A stretch of 33,528 bases of DNA. Source: an uncultured Bacteroides sp. Its GTDB lineage: Bacteria; Bacteroidota; Bacteroidia; Bacteroidales; Bacteroidaceae. Position numbers and translations under genes: made by a program. The notes under the pieces are model-generated. The model was not told where the DNA came from, searched no databases, and saw only the letters and a program-made list of their open reading frames with translations. Below, one piece after another: positions 26,625 through 33,528 of the stretch. Within the stretch, counting starts at the first letter, position 1. Every line of letters begins with the position of its first letter. The DNA lies in the NCBI GenBank assembly GCA_945607605.1, contig CALYZE010000027.1, positions 1-33,528 of the forward strand, given 5' to 3'.

Positions 26625-27773
26625 ATGAAGAAAGCACTATTTATAGACCGTGATGGCACCTTGGTCATTGAACCGCCTGTAGATTATCAGTTGGATGCTC
26701 TGGAAAAGCTAGAGTTTTATCCGAAAGTAATGCGTAATCTTGGTTTTATCCGCAGTAAATTAGATTTTGAATTTGTCATGGTAACGAATCAAGATGGACT
26801 GGGTACGACCTCTTTTCCGGAAGAAACCTTTTGGCCGGCACACAATCTGATGATGAAGACGCTGGAAGGTGAAGGTATTACGTTTGATGAGATTTGTATT
26901 GACCGCAGTATGCCGGAAGACCTTGCACCGACACGTAAACCACGTACAGGTATGTTGACAAAGTATATAGACCATTCGGATTATGACTTGGCCAATAGCT
27001 TTGTGATAGGTGACCGCCCCACAGATGTTGAATTAGCGAAAAATCTGGGTTGCCGTGCTATTCTTTTGCAAAACAACACTACCTGTCTAAAATCCAAAGC
27101 CGAAGGTGGGGAAGCTACTTGCGAAGGTTTAGAATCCGTCTGCATACTGGCTACAAAGGATTGGGACAAAGTTGCCGAATTTCTTTTTGCCGGTGAACGA
27201 AAAGCGGAAGTACGCCGTACAACCAAAGAAACAGACATCTATGTAGCTGTGAATCTGGATGGAAACGGAGTTTGCGACATTTATACCGGCCTTGGCTTTT
27301 TTGATCATATGTTGGATCAGATAGGCAAGCACGGTGGTCTGGATTTGACCATTCGTGTAAAAGGTGACTTGGAAGTAGACGAACATCATACGATAGAAGA
27401 TACCGCACTTGCATTAGGTGAATGCTTGTACCAGGCATTGGGCAACAAGCGGGGCATTGAGAGATATGGCTATGCGTTGCCTATGGACGATTGCTTGTGC
27501 CAAGTATGTCTTGACTTTGGCGGGCGCCCTTGGCTGGTGTGGGATGCCGACTTCAAGCGTGAGAAGATAGGGGAAATGCCTACGGAAATGTTCTTACATT
27601 TCTTTAAATCATTGAGTGATGCAGCCAAGATGAACCTGAACATCAAAGCGGAAGGTCAGAACGAACATCATAAGATCGAAGGTATCTTCAAGGCACTGGC
27701 GCGTGCACTGAAAATGGCAGTGAAGCGGGATATTTATCATTACGAATTGCCGAGTTCGAAAGGGGTATTGTAA
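26625..27773 (+). CDS. hisB: Bifunctional histidinol-phosphatase/imidazoleglycerol-phosphate dehydratase
   Basis: 382 residues from ATG 26625; an upstream TTG at 26616 is less likely. The N-terminal HAD phosphatase (about 1-165) has [11 protein letters not shown] with the DxD pair and [12 protein letters not shown]. The C-terminal dehydratase (about 190-382) has [31 protein letters not shown] and [14 protein letters not shown], which bind Mn. It covers two steps of histidine synthesis. It is the last gene of the operon; hisH, hisA, hisF and hisI are not in the window. Confidence 0.97.
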   Translation: MKKALFIDRDGTLVIEPPVDYQLDALEKLEFYPKVMRNLGFIRSKLDFEFVMVTNQDGLGTTSFPEETFWPAHNLMMKTLEGEGITFDEICIDRSMPEDLAPTRKPRTGMLTKYIDHSDYDLANSFVIGDRPTDVELAKNLGCRAILLQNNTTCLKSKAEGGEATCEGLESVCILATKDWDKVAEFLFAGERKAEVRRTTKETDIYVAVNLDGNGVCDIYTGLGFFDHMLDQIGKHGGLDLTIRVKGDLEVDEHHTIEDTALALGECLYQALGNKRGIERYGYALPMDDCLCQVCLDFGGRPWLVWDADFKREKIGEMPTEMFLHFFKSLSDAAKMNLNIKAEGQNEHHKIEGIFKALARALKMAVKRDIYHYELPSSKGVL

Positions 27774-27848
27774 TAAAAGTCTCCTTTTCGCAAAGCTTCC
27801 CAAATCTGAAAATCTACTTAAGAAAAAGAAGTCTATCTGTTTTCGGGC

Positions 27849-27871
27849 AGCCTTCCGGGAGGGAGGCTTTT
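27849..27871 (+). terminator. Terminator of the his operon
   Basis: An 8-bp stem AGCCTTCC/GGGAGGCT (one G-U pair) with loop GGGA, followed by TTTT. It separates the his operon from the sigma-54 controlled locus. Confidence 0.88.
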
Positions 27872-27909
27872 GTCCGCAAATGAACATCCGGAGTGTCCGA
27901 AAATGAACA
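27871..27909 (+). promoter_or_regulatory. Two tandem dyad sites, likely upstream activating sequences
   Basis: Two copies of TGTCC-N6-GAACA lie at 27871-27886 and 27894-27909, 23 bases apart (about two helical turns). The 6-base centres are GCAAAT and GAAAAT. Each is an imperfect palindrome (TGTYC-N6-GRACA), as expected for a dimeric regulator. They sit about 60-90 bases upstream of the sigma-54 promoter start, typical for NtrC-family activators. The likely ligand is the response regulator encoded two genes on; this is inference. Confidence 0.75.
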
Positions 27910-27939
27910 CTGACCCCTTCCTGATACCATCCTTGCCGC

Positions 27940-27955
27940 TTGGCACGGTCTTTGC
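27940..27955 (+). promoter_or_regulatory. Sigma-54 promoter
   Basis: TTGGCACG, four bases, TTGC: the -24 GG (27942-27943) and -12 GC (27954-27955) are exactly 10 bases apart, matching the TGGCAC-N5-TTGC consensus at every position. The predicted start near 27966 is about 22 bases before the ATG of the TolC-like gene. This is one of the clearest regulatory signals in the window. Confidence 0.92.
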
Positions 27956-27987
27956 TTTTCTGTTAGCGATCATTTTAAAGACCGAAC

Positions 27988-29475
27988 ATGAAAAAGAATT
28001 GTTTACTTATAGCTTGCTTTTTAATGCCATTAATTGCATGGGCGCAAAACGATGCATTAGCGCAGGAGCGTGAGATTACTCTATCGGAGGCCATCGCCTT
28101 AGCACGTACCCAATCGGTAGATGCTGCCGTGGCTCTGAACGAGCTGAAGACTGCTTATTGGGAATATCGTACTTTTCGTGCCGATTTATTGCCGGAAGTA
28201 AATTTTACTGGAACACTGCCTAATTACAACAAATCATACAGTACGTATCAGAATTCTGACGGTTCTTATAGTTTTGTCCGTAGCAACACGTTGGGCTTGT
28301 CCGGTCAGCTTTCCATCGACCAGAACATCTGGTTTACGGGAGGTAAGCTATCTTTGGCCTCTTCATTGGATTATATCAAGCAATTAGGTTCCGGAGGTGA
28401 CAAGCAATTTATGTCCGTCCCTGTGAGCCTTGAATTGACTCAACCCATTTTCGGCGTGAATAATCTGAAATGGAACCGTCGTATTGAGCCCGTACGCTAT
28501 GCCGAGGCGAAAGCTGCATTTATTTCGGCTACGGAGGGAGTAACGATGAAAACCATCACTTATTTCTTTCAGTTATTGTTGGCAAAAGAGGCACTTGCTA
28601 CGGCAGAGCAGAATAAAACCAATTCCGACCGACTTTATGAAGTGGCTATTGCCAAACGTAAAATGGGGCAGATTTCGGAAAACGACTTATTGCAGCTTAA
28701 ACTGAATGCCTTGCAAGGAAAGGCGGATGTGACGGAGTCGGAAAGTAACCTGAATGCCAGAATGTTCCAACTTCGTTCTTTTTTGGGCATATCCGAGCAG
28801 GAAACTCTAAAACCGGTACTGCCCGCTTCGGTTCCTGATGTAAAAATGGAGTACGACCGTGTACTAAACAAGGCTTTGGAGCGTAACTCTTTTGCACAGA
28901 ACATTCGACGTCGTCAACTAGAAGCTGATTATGAAGTTGCCACGGCACGAGGAAATCTCAGAAGCATCGATCTTTTTGCGAATGTAGGTTATACCGGTCA
29001 AAATCGTGAATTCTCTTCTGCTTACCAAGATTTACTTGATAACCAGATTGTGAGAGTAGGAGTGAAGATCCCTATTCTTGACTGGGGGAAACGCCGCGGA
29101 AAGGTACGGGTTGCCAAGAGTAACCGTGAAGTGGTATTGTCGAAACTCCGTCAGGAGCAAATGGATTTTAATCAGGATATTTTCTTGTTGGTGGCCAACT
29201 TTAATAATCAGGCCCAACAATTGAATATTGCGGAAGAAGCGGATGTGATTGCTGAAAAACGTTACCAGACCAGTGTGGAGACTTTTATGATTGGAAAAAT
29301 CAGTACCCTGGATTTAAATGATGCTCAAAACTCCAAGGATGAGGCCCGTCAGAAACATATTTCAGAACTCTATTATTATTGGTATTATTTCTATCAACTC
29401 CGTAGCCTTACCCTTTGGGATTTCGATCGTAATTCTGAATTAGAAGCTGATTTCGATGATATTGTAAGAGGATAA
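27988..29475 (+). CDS. TolC-family outer membrane efflux protein
   Basis: 495 residues with a signal peptide (LLIACFLMPLIAWAQ) and the paired long helical repeats of the TolC fold. The first helix block starts EITLSEAIALARTQSVDAAVALNELKTAYWEYR, and the second repeat starts near residue 290 with YDRVLNKALERN. Strand segments such as LGLSGQLSIDQNIW and IVRVGVKIPILDWG fit the outer membrane barrel. The protein would be the exit duct for an efflux or secretion pump, but no membrane-fusion or inner-membrane transporter gene lies beside it. Expression probably depends on sigma-54 and the downstream regulator. Confidence 0.9.
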   Translation: MKKNCLLIACFLMPLIAWAQNDALAQEREITLSEAIALARTQSVDAAVALNELKTAYWEYRTFRADLLPEVNFTGTLPNYNKSYSTYQNSDGSYSFVRSNTLGLSGQLSIDQNIWFTGGKLSLASSLDYIKQLGSGGDKQFMSVPVSLELTQPIFGVNNLKWNRRIEPVRYAEAKAAFISATEGVTMKTITYFFQLLLAKEALATAEQNKTNSDRLYEVAIAKRKMGQISENDLLQLKLNALQGKADVTESESNLNARMFQLRSFLGISEQETLKPVLPASVPDVKMEYDRVLNKALERNSFAQNIRRRQLEADYEVATARGNLRSIDLFANVGYTGQNREFSSAYQDLLDNQIVRVGVKIPILDWGKRRGKVRVAKSNREVVLSKLRQEQMDFNQDIFLLVANFNNQAQQLNIAEEADVIAEKRYQTSVETFMIGKISTLDLNDAQNSKDEARQKHISELYYYWYYFYQLRSLTLWDFDRNSELEADFDDIVRG

Positions 29476-29500
29476 TAGTCTATTACTATAAATTTTTCTT

Positions 29501-29508
29501 TATTTTTG
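29501..29508 (+). promoter_or_regulatory. -7 box for the response regulator-kinase pair
   Basis: TATTTTTG matches TAnnTTTG in the 58-base gap after the TolC-like gene and lies 26 bases before the ATG. No clear -33 element. It could allow sigma-54 independent expression of the two-component genes. Confidence 0.45.
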
Positions 29509-29533
29509 CAAGAAACAAACTTCAAAATCCATT

Positions 29534-30889
29534 ATGATACTGATAATAGACGACGATAGTGCTGTACGCTCTTCACTTAGTTTTATGTTGAAACGTGCCG
29601 GATATGCGGTTATGGATGCTCCGGGACCCCGTGAAGCGATGGACATTGTTCGTGTCGAAGAACCGGCTTTAATATTGATGGATATGAACTTTAGCCTTTC
29701 CACCACCGGTGAAGAAGGGCTTACTTTATTGAAACAAGTCAAGGTCTTTCGCCCCGATGTGCCTGTCATTCTAATGACAGCGTGGGGAAGTATTCAACTG
29801 GCCGTGCAGGGAATGCAGACGGGGGCTTTCGATTTCATTACCAAACCGTGGAATAATGCGGCTTTGTTGCAGCGCATAGAAACGGCTTTAGAACTGACTG
29901 CTGTCTCAAAGGATCTTCCTGAAGAAGTGGATTTTACGTTAACCCGAAACCATATCATCGGCAAATCAAAAGGGTTGATGAATGTCTTGAATACGGTGGC
30001 TCGCATTGCTCACACGAATGCTCCTGTACTGATTACGGGTGAGAGTGGAACTGGCAAAGAACTCATTGCAGAAGCTATCCACATCAATAGTCAGCGTGTG
30101 AGGCAGCCTTTTGTTAAGGTCAATCTTGGCGGCATTTCACAAAGCTTATTCGAAAGTGAAATGTTTGGCCATAAGAAAGGGGCGTTTACTGATGCAAGTG
30201 CCGACCGTATGGGACGCTTTGAGATGGCAAACAAAGGTACGATCTTTCTGGATGAAATCGGTGACCTTGATCCTTCTTGTCAGGTAAAACTGTTAAGAGT
30301 CTTGCAGGATCAGACGTTTGAAATATTAGGTGACAGCCGTCCCCGTAAAGTAGATGTACGGGTTGTGTCTGCTACCAATGCCGATTTGCGCAAAATGGTT
30401 TCCGAACGTACCTTCCGCGAAGATTTATTCTATCGTATCAATCTGATAACAGTGCAGCTTCCTTCCTTGCGCGAGCGTCGTGAAGATATTCCTTTGCTGG
30501 CGCGTCATTTTGCCGATCGTCAAGCCGAACTGAACCGTTTGCCTCGTACGGAGTTCTCGACAGATGCTTTGAACTTTCTTTCGCGTTTGCCTTATCCGGG
30601 CAATATCCGTGAATTGAAGAATCTGGTAGAACGTACGATTCTGGTTAGTGGAAAATCTGTATTGGATGCTACTGATTTTGATGGTCAGTATCTGCGACAT
30701 GACGAACCGGTGAGAGCAGGTGAAAACTCTTCGTTTGCGGGTATGACGCTGGATGAAATAGAGCGGCAGACTATTTTGCAAGCTTTGGATCAGTATAAAG
30801 GGAATCTCAGTCAGGTGGCTGTGACATTAGGAATTAGCCGTGCGGCACTTTATCGCCGTTTGGAAAAATATAATATAAGTTATGAGTAA
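29534..30889 (+). CDS. NtrC-family sigma-54 dependent response regulator
   Basis: 451 residues in the classical order. The receiver domain (1-115) has the acidic pocket IIDDD, phospho-acceptor Asp50 (LMDMN), Thr82 and Lys104. The AAA+ domain (about 138-375) has Walker A GESGTGKE (168-175), the sigma-54 loop GAFTDA (215-220) and Walker B TIFLDE. The C-terminal Fis-type helix-turn-helix lies at about 420-447 (LSQVAVTLGISRAALYRRLEKY). GAFTDA differs from the usual GAFTGA at the fifth residue. The adjacent sigma-54 promoter and tandem dyads are its likely target. The kinase gene follows after 5 bases. Confidence 0.95.
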   Translation: MILIIDDDSAVRSSLSFMLKRAGYAVMDAPGPREAMDIVRVEEPALILMDMNFSLSTTGEEGLTLLKQVKVFRPDVPVILMTAWGSIQLAVQGMQTGAFDFITKPWNNAALLQRIETALELTAVSKDLPEEVDFTLTRNHIIGKSKGLMNVLNTVARIAHTNAPVLITGESGTGKELIAEAIHINSQRVRQPFVKVNLGGISQSLFESEMFGHKKGAFTDASADRMGRFEMANKGTIFLDEIGDLDPSCQVKLLRVLQDQTFEILGDSRPRKVDVRVVSATNADLRKMVSERTFREDLFYRINLITVQLPSLRERREDIPLLARHFADRQAELNRLPRTEFSTDALNFLSRLPYPGNIRELKNLVERTILVSGKSVLDATDFDGQYLRHDEPVRAGENSSFAGMTLDEIERQTILQALDQYKGNLSQVAVTLGISRAALYRRLEKYNISYE

Positions 30890-30894
30890 CTCAC

Positions 30895-32229
30895 GTGCGC
30901 ATTAAATTCTTCTTTTTCATACTTGTGATCTTTCTGCTTGGCCTGGGCGGATTGCTGATCTATTTTATCGGTAAATTACATTTCATGCACTTGTATATTA
31001 TCGAAGGGCTGATTGTATTTATCTTGATTTATCTGATTGTGTTCTACCGTAAGATTGTCAAGCCGATGAATACGATTGGAAACGGTATGGAATTATTGCG
31101 TGAACAAGACTTTAGTAGCCGTTTGAGTAAAGTAGGACAGTACGAAGCCGATCGCATTGTGAATATCTTCAACCGTATGATGGAGCAACTCAAAAACGAA
31201 CGGTTGAGATTGCGTGAGCAGAACCATTTTTTGGATTTACTGATTCAGGCTTCTCCAATGGGAGTGGTCATCACCAATATGGATGGCAAGGTATCTCAGG
31301 TAAATCCGATGGCCTTAAAAATGCTTGGAATTTGTCTGGAAGAAGCGTTGAACAAACCGTTGGAGCAAGTTGAATCGCTTCTGGCGATAGAGTTAGCTAC
31401 GATTCCAAAGGACGAAACAGCAGTGGTTCGTCTCAACGACGCAAATATCTATAAATGTACCCATTCTTTTTTCATTGACCGTGGATTTAAACACCCTTTC
31501 TTCTTAATAGAACGTATGACGGAGGAAGTGATGCGGGCTGAAAAACGGACATATGAGAAGGTTATTCGTATGATTGCTCATGAAGTAAACAATACGACGG
31601 CGGGCATTACCTCCACATTGGATACCGTAGAACAGGCTCTTTCTACGGAAGAGGGCATGGAGGATCTTTGTAACGTGATGCGTGTTTGTATGGAACGCTG
31701 CTTCTCGATGAGCCGGTTCATTACCCGTTTTGCTGACGTGGTGAAGATTCCTGAGCCTACTTTGGTACCTGTATCCTTGAACGAATTGGTTTCTATGTGC
31801 AAACGCTTTATGGAAGGCATGTGCAATGACCGCCAGATTAATCTTCACTTGGAATGTGACCCGGCAGTAGGAGTTCTTTGTCTGGATGTTTCTCTCTTTG
31901 AACAAGTGTTGGTAAATATCATCAAGAATGCTGCTGAAAGTATAGAAAGTGTTGCGGGACAATCGGATAAACGAGGAGAGATTACAGTACGTACCATTGC
32001 TCCTGCTGGCATTGAAATAGTGGACAATGGTCCTGGAATTAGCAAAGAGATCGAATCCAAACTCTTCAGCCCTTTCTTCTCTACCAAGCCAAATGGCCAA
32101 GGAATTGGCTTGATTTTTATTCGGGAAGTGTTGAGCCGCCATGGTTGCACATTCTCCTTGCGCACATACAAGGATGGTATGACGCGTTTTCGTATTCGTA
32201 TCTCCGATGATAGGTGTTTGCATCTTTAG
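30895..32229 (+). CDS. Membrane sensor histidine kinase
   Basis: 444 residues from a GTG start. Two membrane helices lie at about 4-25 and 32-51 with only a few residues between, so there is essentially no periplasmic sensor domain. A HAMP-like segment (about 52-105) and a PAS domain (about 110-205) follow. The H box has His229 in RMIAHEVNN. The ATPase domain has NIIKNAAES, DNGPGIS and GQGIGLIFIREVLSRHG. The layout suggests sensing within the membrane or cytoplasm. It is the likely partner of the response regulator 5 bases upstream. Confidence 0.93.
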   Translation: MRIKFFFFILVIFLLGLGGLLIYFIGKLHFMHLYIIEGLIVFILIYLIVFYRKIVKPMNTIGNGMELLREQDFSSRLSKVGQYEADRIVNIFNRMMEQLKNERLRLREQNHFLDLLIQASPMGVVITNMDGKVSQVNPMALKMLGICLEEALNKPLEQVESLLAIELATIPKDETAVVRLNDANIYKCTHSFFIDRGFKHPFFLIERMTEEVMRAEKRTYEKVIRMIAHEVNNTTAGITSTLDTVEQALSTEEGMEDLCNVMRVCMERCFSMSRFITRFADVVKIPEPTLVPVSLNELVSMCKRFMEGMCNDRQINLHLECDPAVGVLCLDVSLFEQVLVNIIKNAAESIESVAGQSDKRGEITVRTIAPAGIEIVDNGPGISKEIESKLFSPFFSTKPNGQGIGLIFIREVLSRHGCTFSLRTYKDGMTRFRIRISDDRCLHL

Positions 32230-32307
32230 CGATAGGCACTTACCTCTTTATCAATCATGCTTCGAATTTATCTGCCTTGTTTCGTCATACCGTATTTTTG
32301 AAAGTAA

Positions 32308-32334
32308 AGCCACTTGAATCAAAAGTGGCTCTTT
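32308..32334 (+). terminator. Terminator after the histidine kinase gene
   Basis: A perfect 8-bp stem AGCCACTT/AAGTGGCT with a 7-base loop is followed by CTTT, about 80 bases after the kinase stop codon. Confidence 0.7.
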
Positions 32335-32349
32335 AGAACATTTCTTCCG

Positions 32350-32357
32350 TACCTTTG
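32350..32357 (+). promoter_or_regulatory. -7 box for the DUF5686-type gene
   Basis: TACCTTTG matches TAnnTTTG and lies 28 bases before the ATG at 32385. Confidence 0.6.
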
Positions 32358-32384
32358 CCGTCTAAAATTGGGTAAAGATTGGGT

Positions 32385-32783
32385 ATGAAATTGTTTTTTA
32401 GGGTATTTCTGTTCATGCAACTGATTACTCTGTCGTTGCAGGCACAATATAGGGTGCAAGGTGTTGTTACCGACTCATTGCCAAAGGAGCCATTAGCTTA
32501 TACATCTGTTTATTTGAAAGGAACCACAGAAGGGGGAATGACTGATGATGAAGGGCATTTCTCTTTCAAAGCCTACCGTCCGGAAGGAACCTTAATCATT
32601 TCGGCTGTAGGGTCTCATGAATACGCACGGTTGATATATCCTGAACGTGATCTACGTTTACGCGTGGCACTATCACCGGCTACTTATGCGTTGAATGAAG
32701 TAGTGATAAAACCTAAACGGGAGCGTTATAAGAAAAAAGATAATCCGGCAGTGGAGTTCGTACGACAAATGATTGAGCATCGA
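32385..32783 (+). pseudogene. Truncated carboxypeptidase-regulatory-like/DUF5686 outer membrane protein gene
   Basis: The start is the ATG at 32385 (a TTG at 32379 is also in frame). The first residues form a signal peptide (LFFRVFLFMQLITLSLQAQ). A CarboxypepD-reg-like beta domain follows at about 20-95 (YRVQGVVTDSLPKEPLAYTSVYLKGT through LNEVVIKP). The linker motif KKKDNPAVEFVRQMIEHR then leads, in the DUF5686 family, into a large domain of several hundred residues. Here the familiar sequence stops at codon 133 (32781-32783). The frame runs on to 32927 through 48 unrelated residues that are antisense to an Rhs fragment. The gene is therefore interrupted by a rearrangement. The promoter and start look intact. 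Confidence 0.8.
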
Positions 32784-33009
32784 CCGCCAATTTGTCCAAC
32801 AAGCGCATCTGCGACAATTTGCTCCGTATTCACTTCTCCCTTCACCGCCATCTGCGAAGCCACACTCATTGTAGCATCCACTGTAACCTCAAATTGCCAT
32901 TCGCGTCATAAGCATACTCTACAGTAGTATTAGAACCATTTTTAAATTCAAAAACACCGTTGTAAGCCGCAGTCGTAGTTATTATACTATTGTTTATCTT
33001 TAAGACTAT
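32784..33009 (-). pseudogene. Rhs/YD-repeat gene remnants (two fragments in different frames)
   Basis: On the minus strand, 33009 down to about 32890 reads INNSIITTTAAYNGVFEF followed by KNGSNTTVEYAYDANGNL, a typical Bacteroidetes Rhs/YD-repeat unit. It ends at a stop codon shortly after, at about 32870. In another frame, about 32891 down to 32784 reads EVTVDATMSVASQMAVKG, then EVNTEQIVADALVGQIGG, which resembles the region between Rhs core and toxin tip in polymorphic toxins. The frame switch suggests an internal deletion. Neither fragment has a start or a complete domain. The YD-repeat call is fairly firm, the second fragment less so. Confidence 0.65.
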
Positions 33010-33098
33010 GCCAACTCAAAGAGAAAAGTGGCCAACTAATAGGAAACAACTTATTCAATACAAGAAGGAAACGTATTTTCTGTTAGGAGAGATCTCTG

Positions 33099-33170
33099 TT
33101 CCAAGGCTGGGAATACATATCCGCAACCTTGGAATAGGCATTCCCAATCTTGGAACAAGCATTCGCAAGC
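33099..33170. repeat. About three imperfect 21-bp tandem repeats encoding a heptad pattern on both strands
   Basis: Units of 21 bp share TTCCAAG-NN-TGGGAA-like dyads. On the plus strand they read VPRLGIH IRNLGIG IPNLGTS; on the minus strand VPRLGMP IPRLRIC IPSLGTE. Because each unit is nearly palindromic, both strands give the same L-G-x-x-I/V-P pattern. No promoter or clear start is associated. Confidence 0.75.
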
Positions 33171-33260
33171 TATGAATAAACTTTCTATTGAACTTATCTT
33201 GAAGTTGAAAAATGGCTATCCGATCAAACAAGCAAGTCAGTGCAGTGCTTACATAAAACA

Positions 33261-33296
33261 CACCCAATCTTACATCTTCGGATGTAAAACTGGGTG
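33261..33296 (+). terminator. Strong hairpin with TTCG tetraloop
   Basis: CACCCA, a 3x3 internal loop, TTACATC, loop TTCG, GATGTAA and TGGGTG. The outer stem has 6 bp and the inner 7 bp. The downstream side on the plus strand is not T-rich, while on the minus strand TGTTTTATG follows, so a minus-strand terminator is also possible. The direction is undecided. Confidence 0.6.
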
Positions 33297-33453
33297 CATT
33301 TAAATTATCAACCTGATAATCAGGCTATCCAGTGGAGATGGAAGGAACATTCCTCTCCTATAAACCGCTGTATATTAAATAAATACAATTCAATATGCCA
33401 CCTTATAAGCACCACAAGTATTTCAGTGATTCACTTAGGATTGCACTACTGTA

Positions 33454-33461
33454 CAAAGATA
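33454..33461 (-). promoter_or_regulatory. Possible minus-strand -7 box
   Basis: On the minus strand TATCTTTG matches TAnnTTTG exactly, but no -33 element is visible at the expected distance. A transcript from here would run toward the hairpin at 33261-33296. Confidence 0.3.
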
Positions 33462-33528
33462 ATAAATAAATCCTTCAAGTTTCGCAAGTTGACAATAATA
33501 GCTAGTATTAGTGCATAAAAAAGGCATA

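Larger units (their letters stand above)
33010..33528. other. Non-coding accessory DNA at the window end
   Basis: I see no convincing gene. The stretch holds the 21-bp repeats (33099-33170), a strong hairpin (33261-33296), a minus-strand -7-like box (33454-33461) and a 24-codon frame at 33395-33469 (MPPYKHHKYFSDS...) that may be a gene fragment. Base composition is AT-rich. Confidence 0.5.

Noticed and set aside
27870-28073. Plus-strand frame overlapping the sigma-54 promoter and the TolC signal peptide
   Set aside because: It runs through the dyads and the promoter and is out of frame with the TolC-like gene, whose signal peptide and length fit the family.
31504-32223. Long minus-strand frame (239 codons) opposite the histidine kinase
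   Set aside because: It is fully antisense to a gene with intact kinase motifs, has no recognisable domain and no promoter; a shadow of biased codon usage.
33105-33175. CRISPR array
   Set aside because: Units are contiguous 21-bp repeats without unique spacers, and no cas genes are present.
33395-33469. 24-codon frame starting MPPYKHHKYF
   Set aside because: Too short to assign and without a promoter or clear family; noted only as a possible gene fragment.

Overview
The window looks like chromosome of a gut Bacteroidales, most likely Bacteroides or Phocaeicola. This is inferred from gene content and signals: Bacteroidetes-type -7 boxes (TAnnTTTG), few strong Shine-Dalgarno sites, and families typical of the group (NigD-like lipoprotein, DUF4421, DUF2490, DUF5686, a Lamin-tail/OadG fusion). 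Most of it is conserved housekeeping DNA. Only the last ~750 bases look rearranged or accessory.

Layout. 1-444 (-): N-terminus of a secreted TPR protein that runs off the edge. 616-5239 (-): a five-gene operon for succinate-to-propionate metabolism, in transcription order methylmalonyl-CoA epimerase, carboxyltransferase (mmdA type), LTD-OadG membrane subunit, biotin carrier and OadB-type Na+ pump. 5543-7274 (-): a NifU-like scaffold gene and a GGGtGRT-family gene, a conserved pair of unknown biochemistry, ending in a strong terminator. 7484-7981 (+): a DUF4375/DMP19 protein. 8157-12843 (+): NigD-like lipoprotein, Yip1-family membrane protein, smpB and a cobalamin-dependent metH that lacks the reactivation domain. 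12940-14957 (+): sucCD, functionally linked to the propionate operon because succinyl-CoA feeds methylmalonyl-CoA. 14979-17056 (-): udk and an MltF-like lytic transglycosylase. 17230-20326 (+): Dabb protein, DsbD-like thiol reductase, CAT-family acetyltransferase. 20429-22228: convergent DUF2490 and DUF4421 genes whose stop codons abut. 22401-22892 (+): PaaI-type thioesterase.

23041-27773 (+) is a histidine operon, hisG-hisD-hisC-hisB. It is preceded by a complete attenuator: promoter, a 15-residue leader peptide with six consecutive His codons, a candidate antiterminator and a strong intrinsic terminator.

27849-32229 (+) is a compact regulatory locus: terminator, two tandem TGTCC-N6-GAACA sites, a near-perfect sigma-54 promoter, a TolC-like outer membrane protein, an NtrC-family response regulator (GAFTDA variant of GAFTGA) and its histidine kinase. 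The simplest reading is that the regulator activates the outer membrane gene beside it.

32385-33528 is a broken end. A DUF5686-type gene stops matching its family after about 132 codons and joins antisense fragments of an Rhs/YD-repeat gene. These are followed by 21-bp tandem repeats and a strong hairpin in otherwise non-coding DNA.
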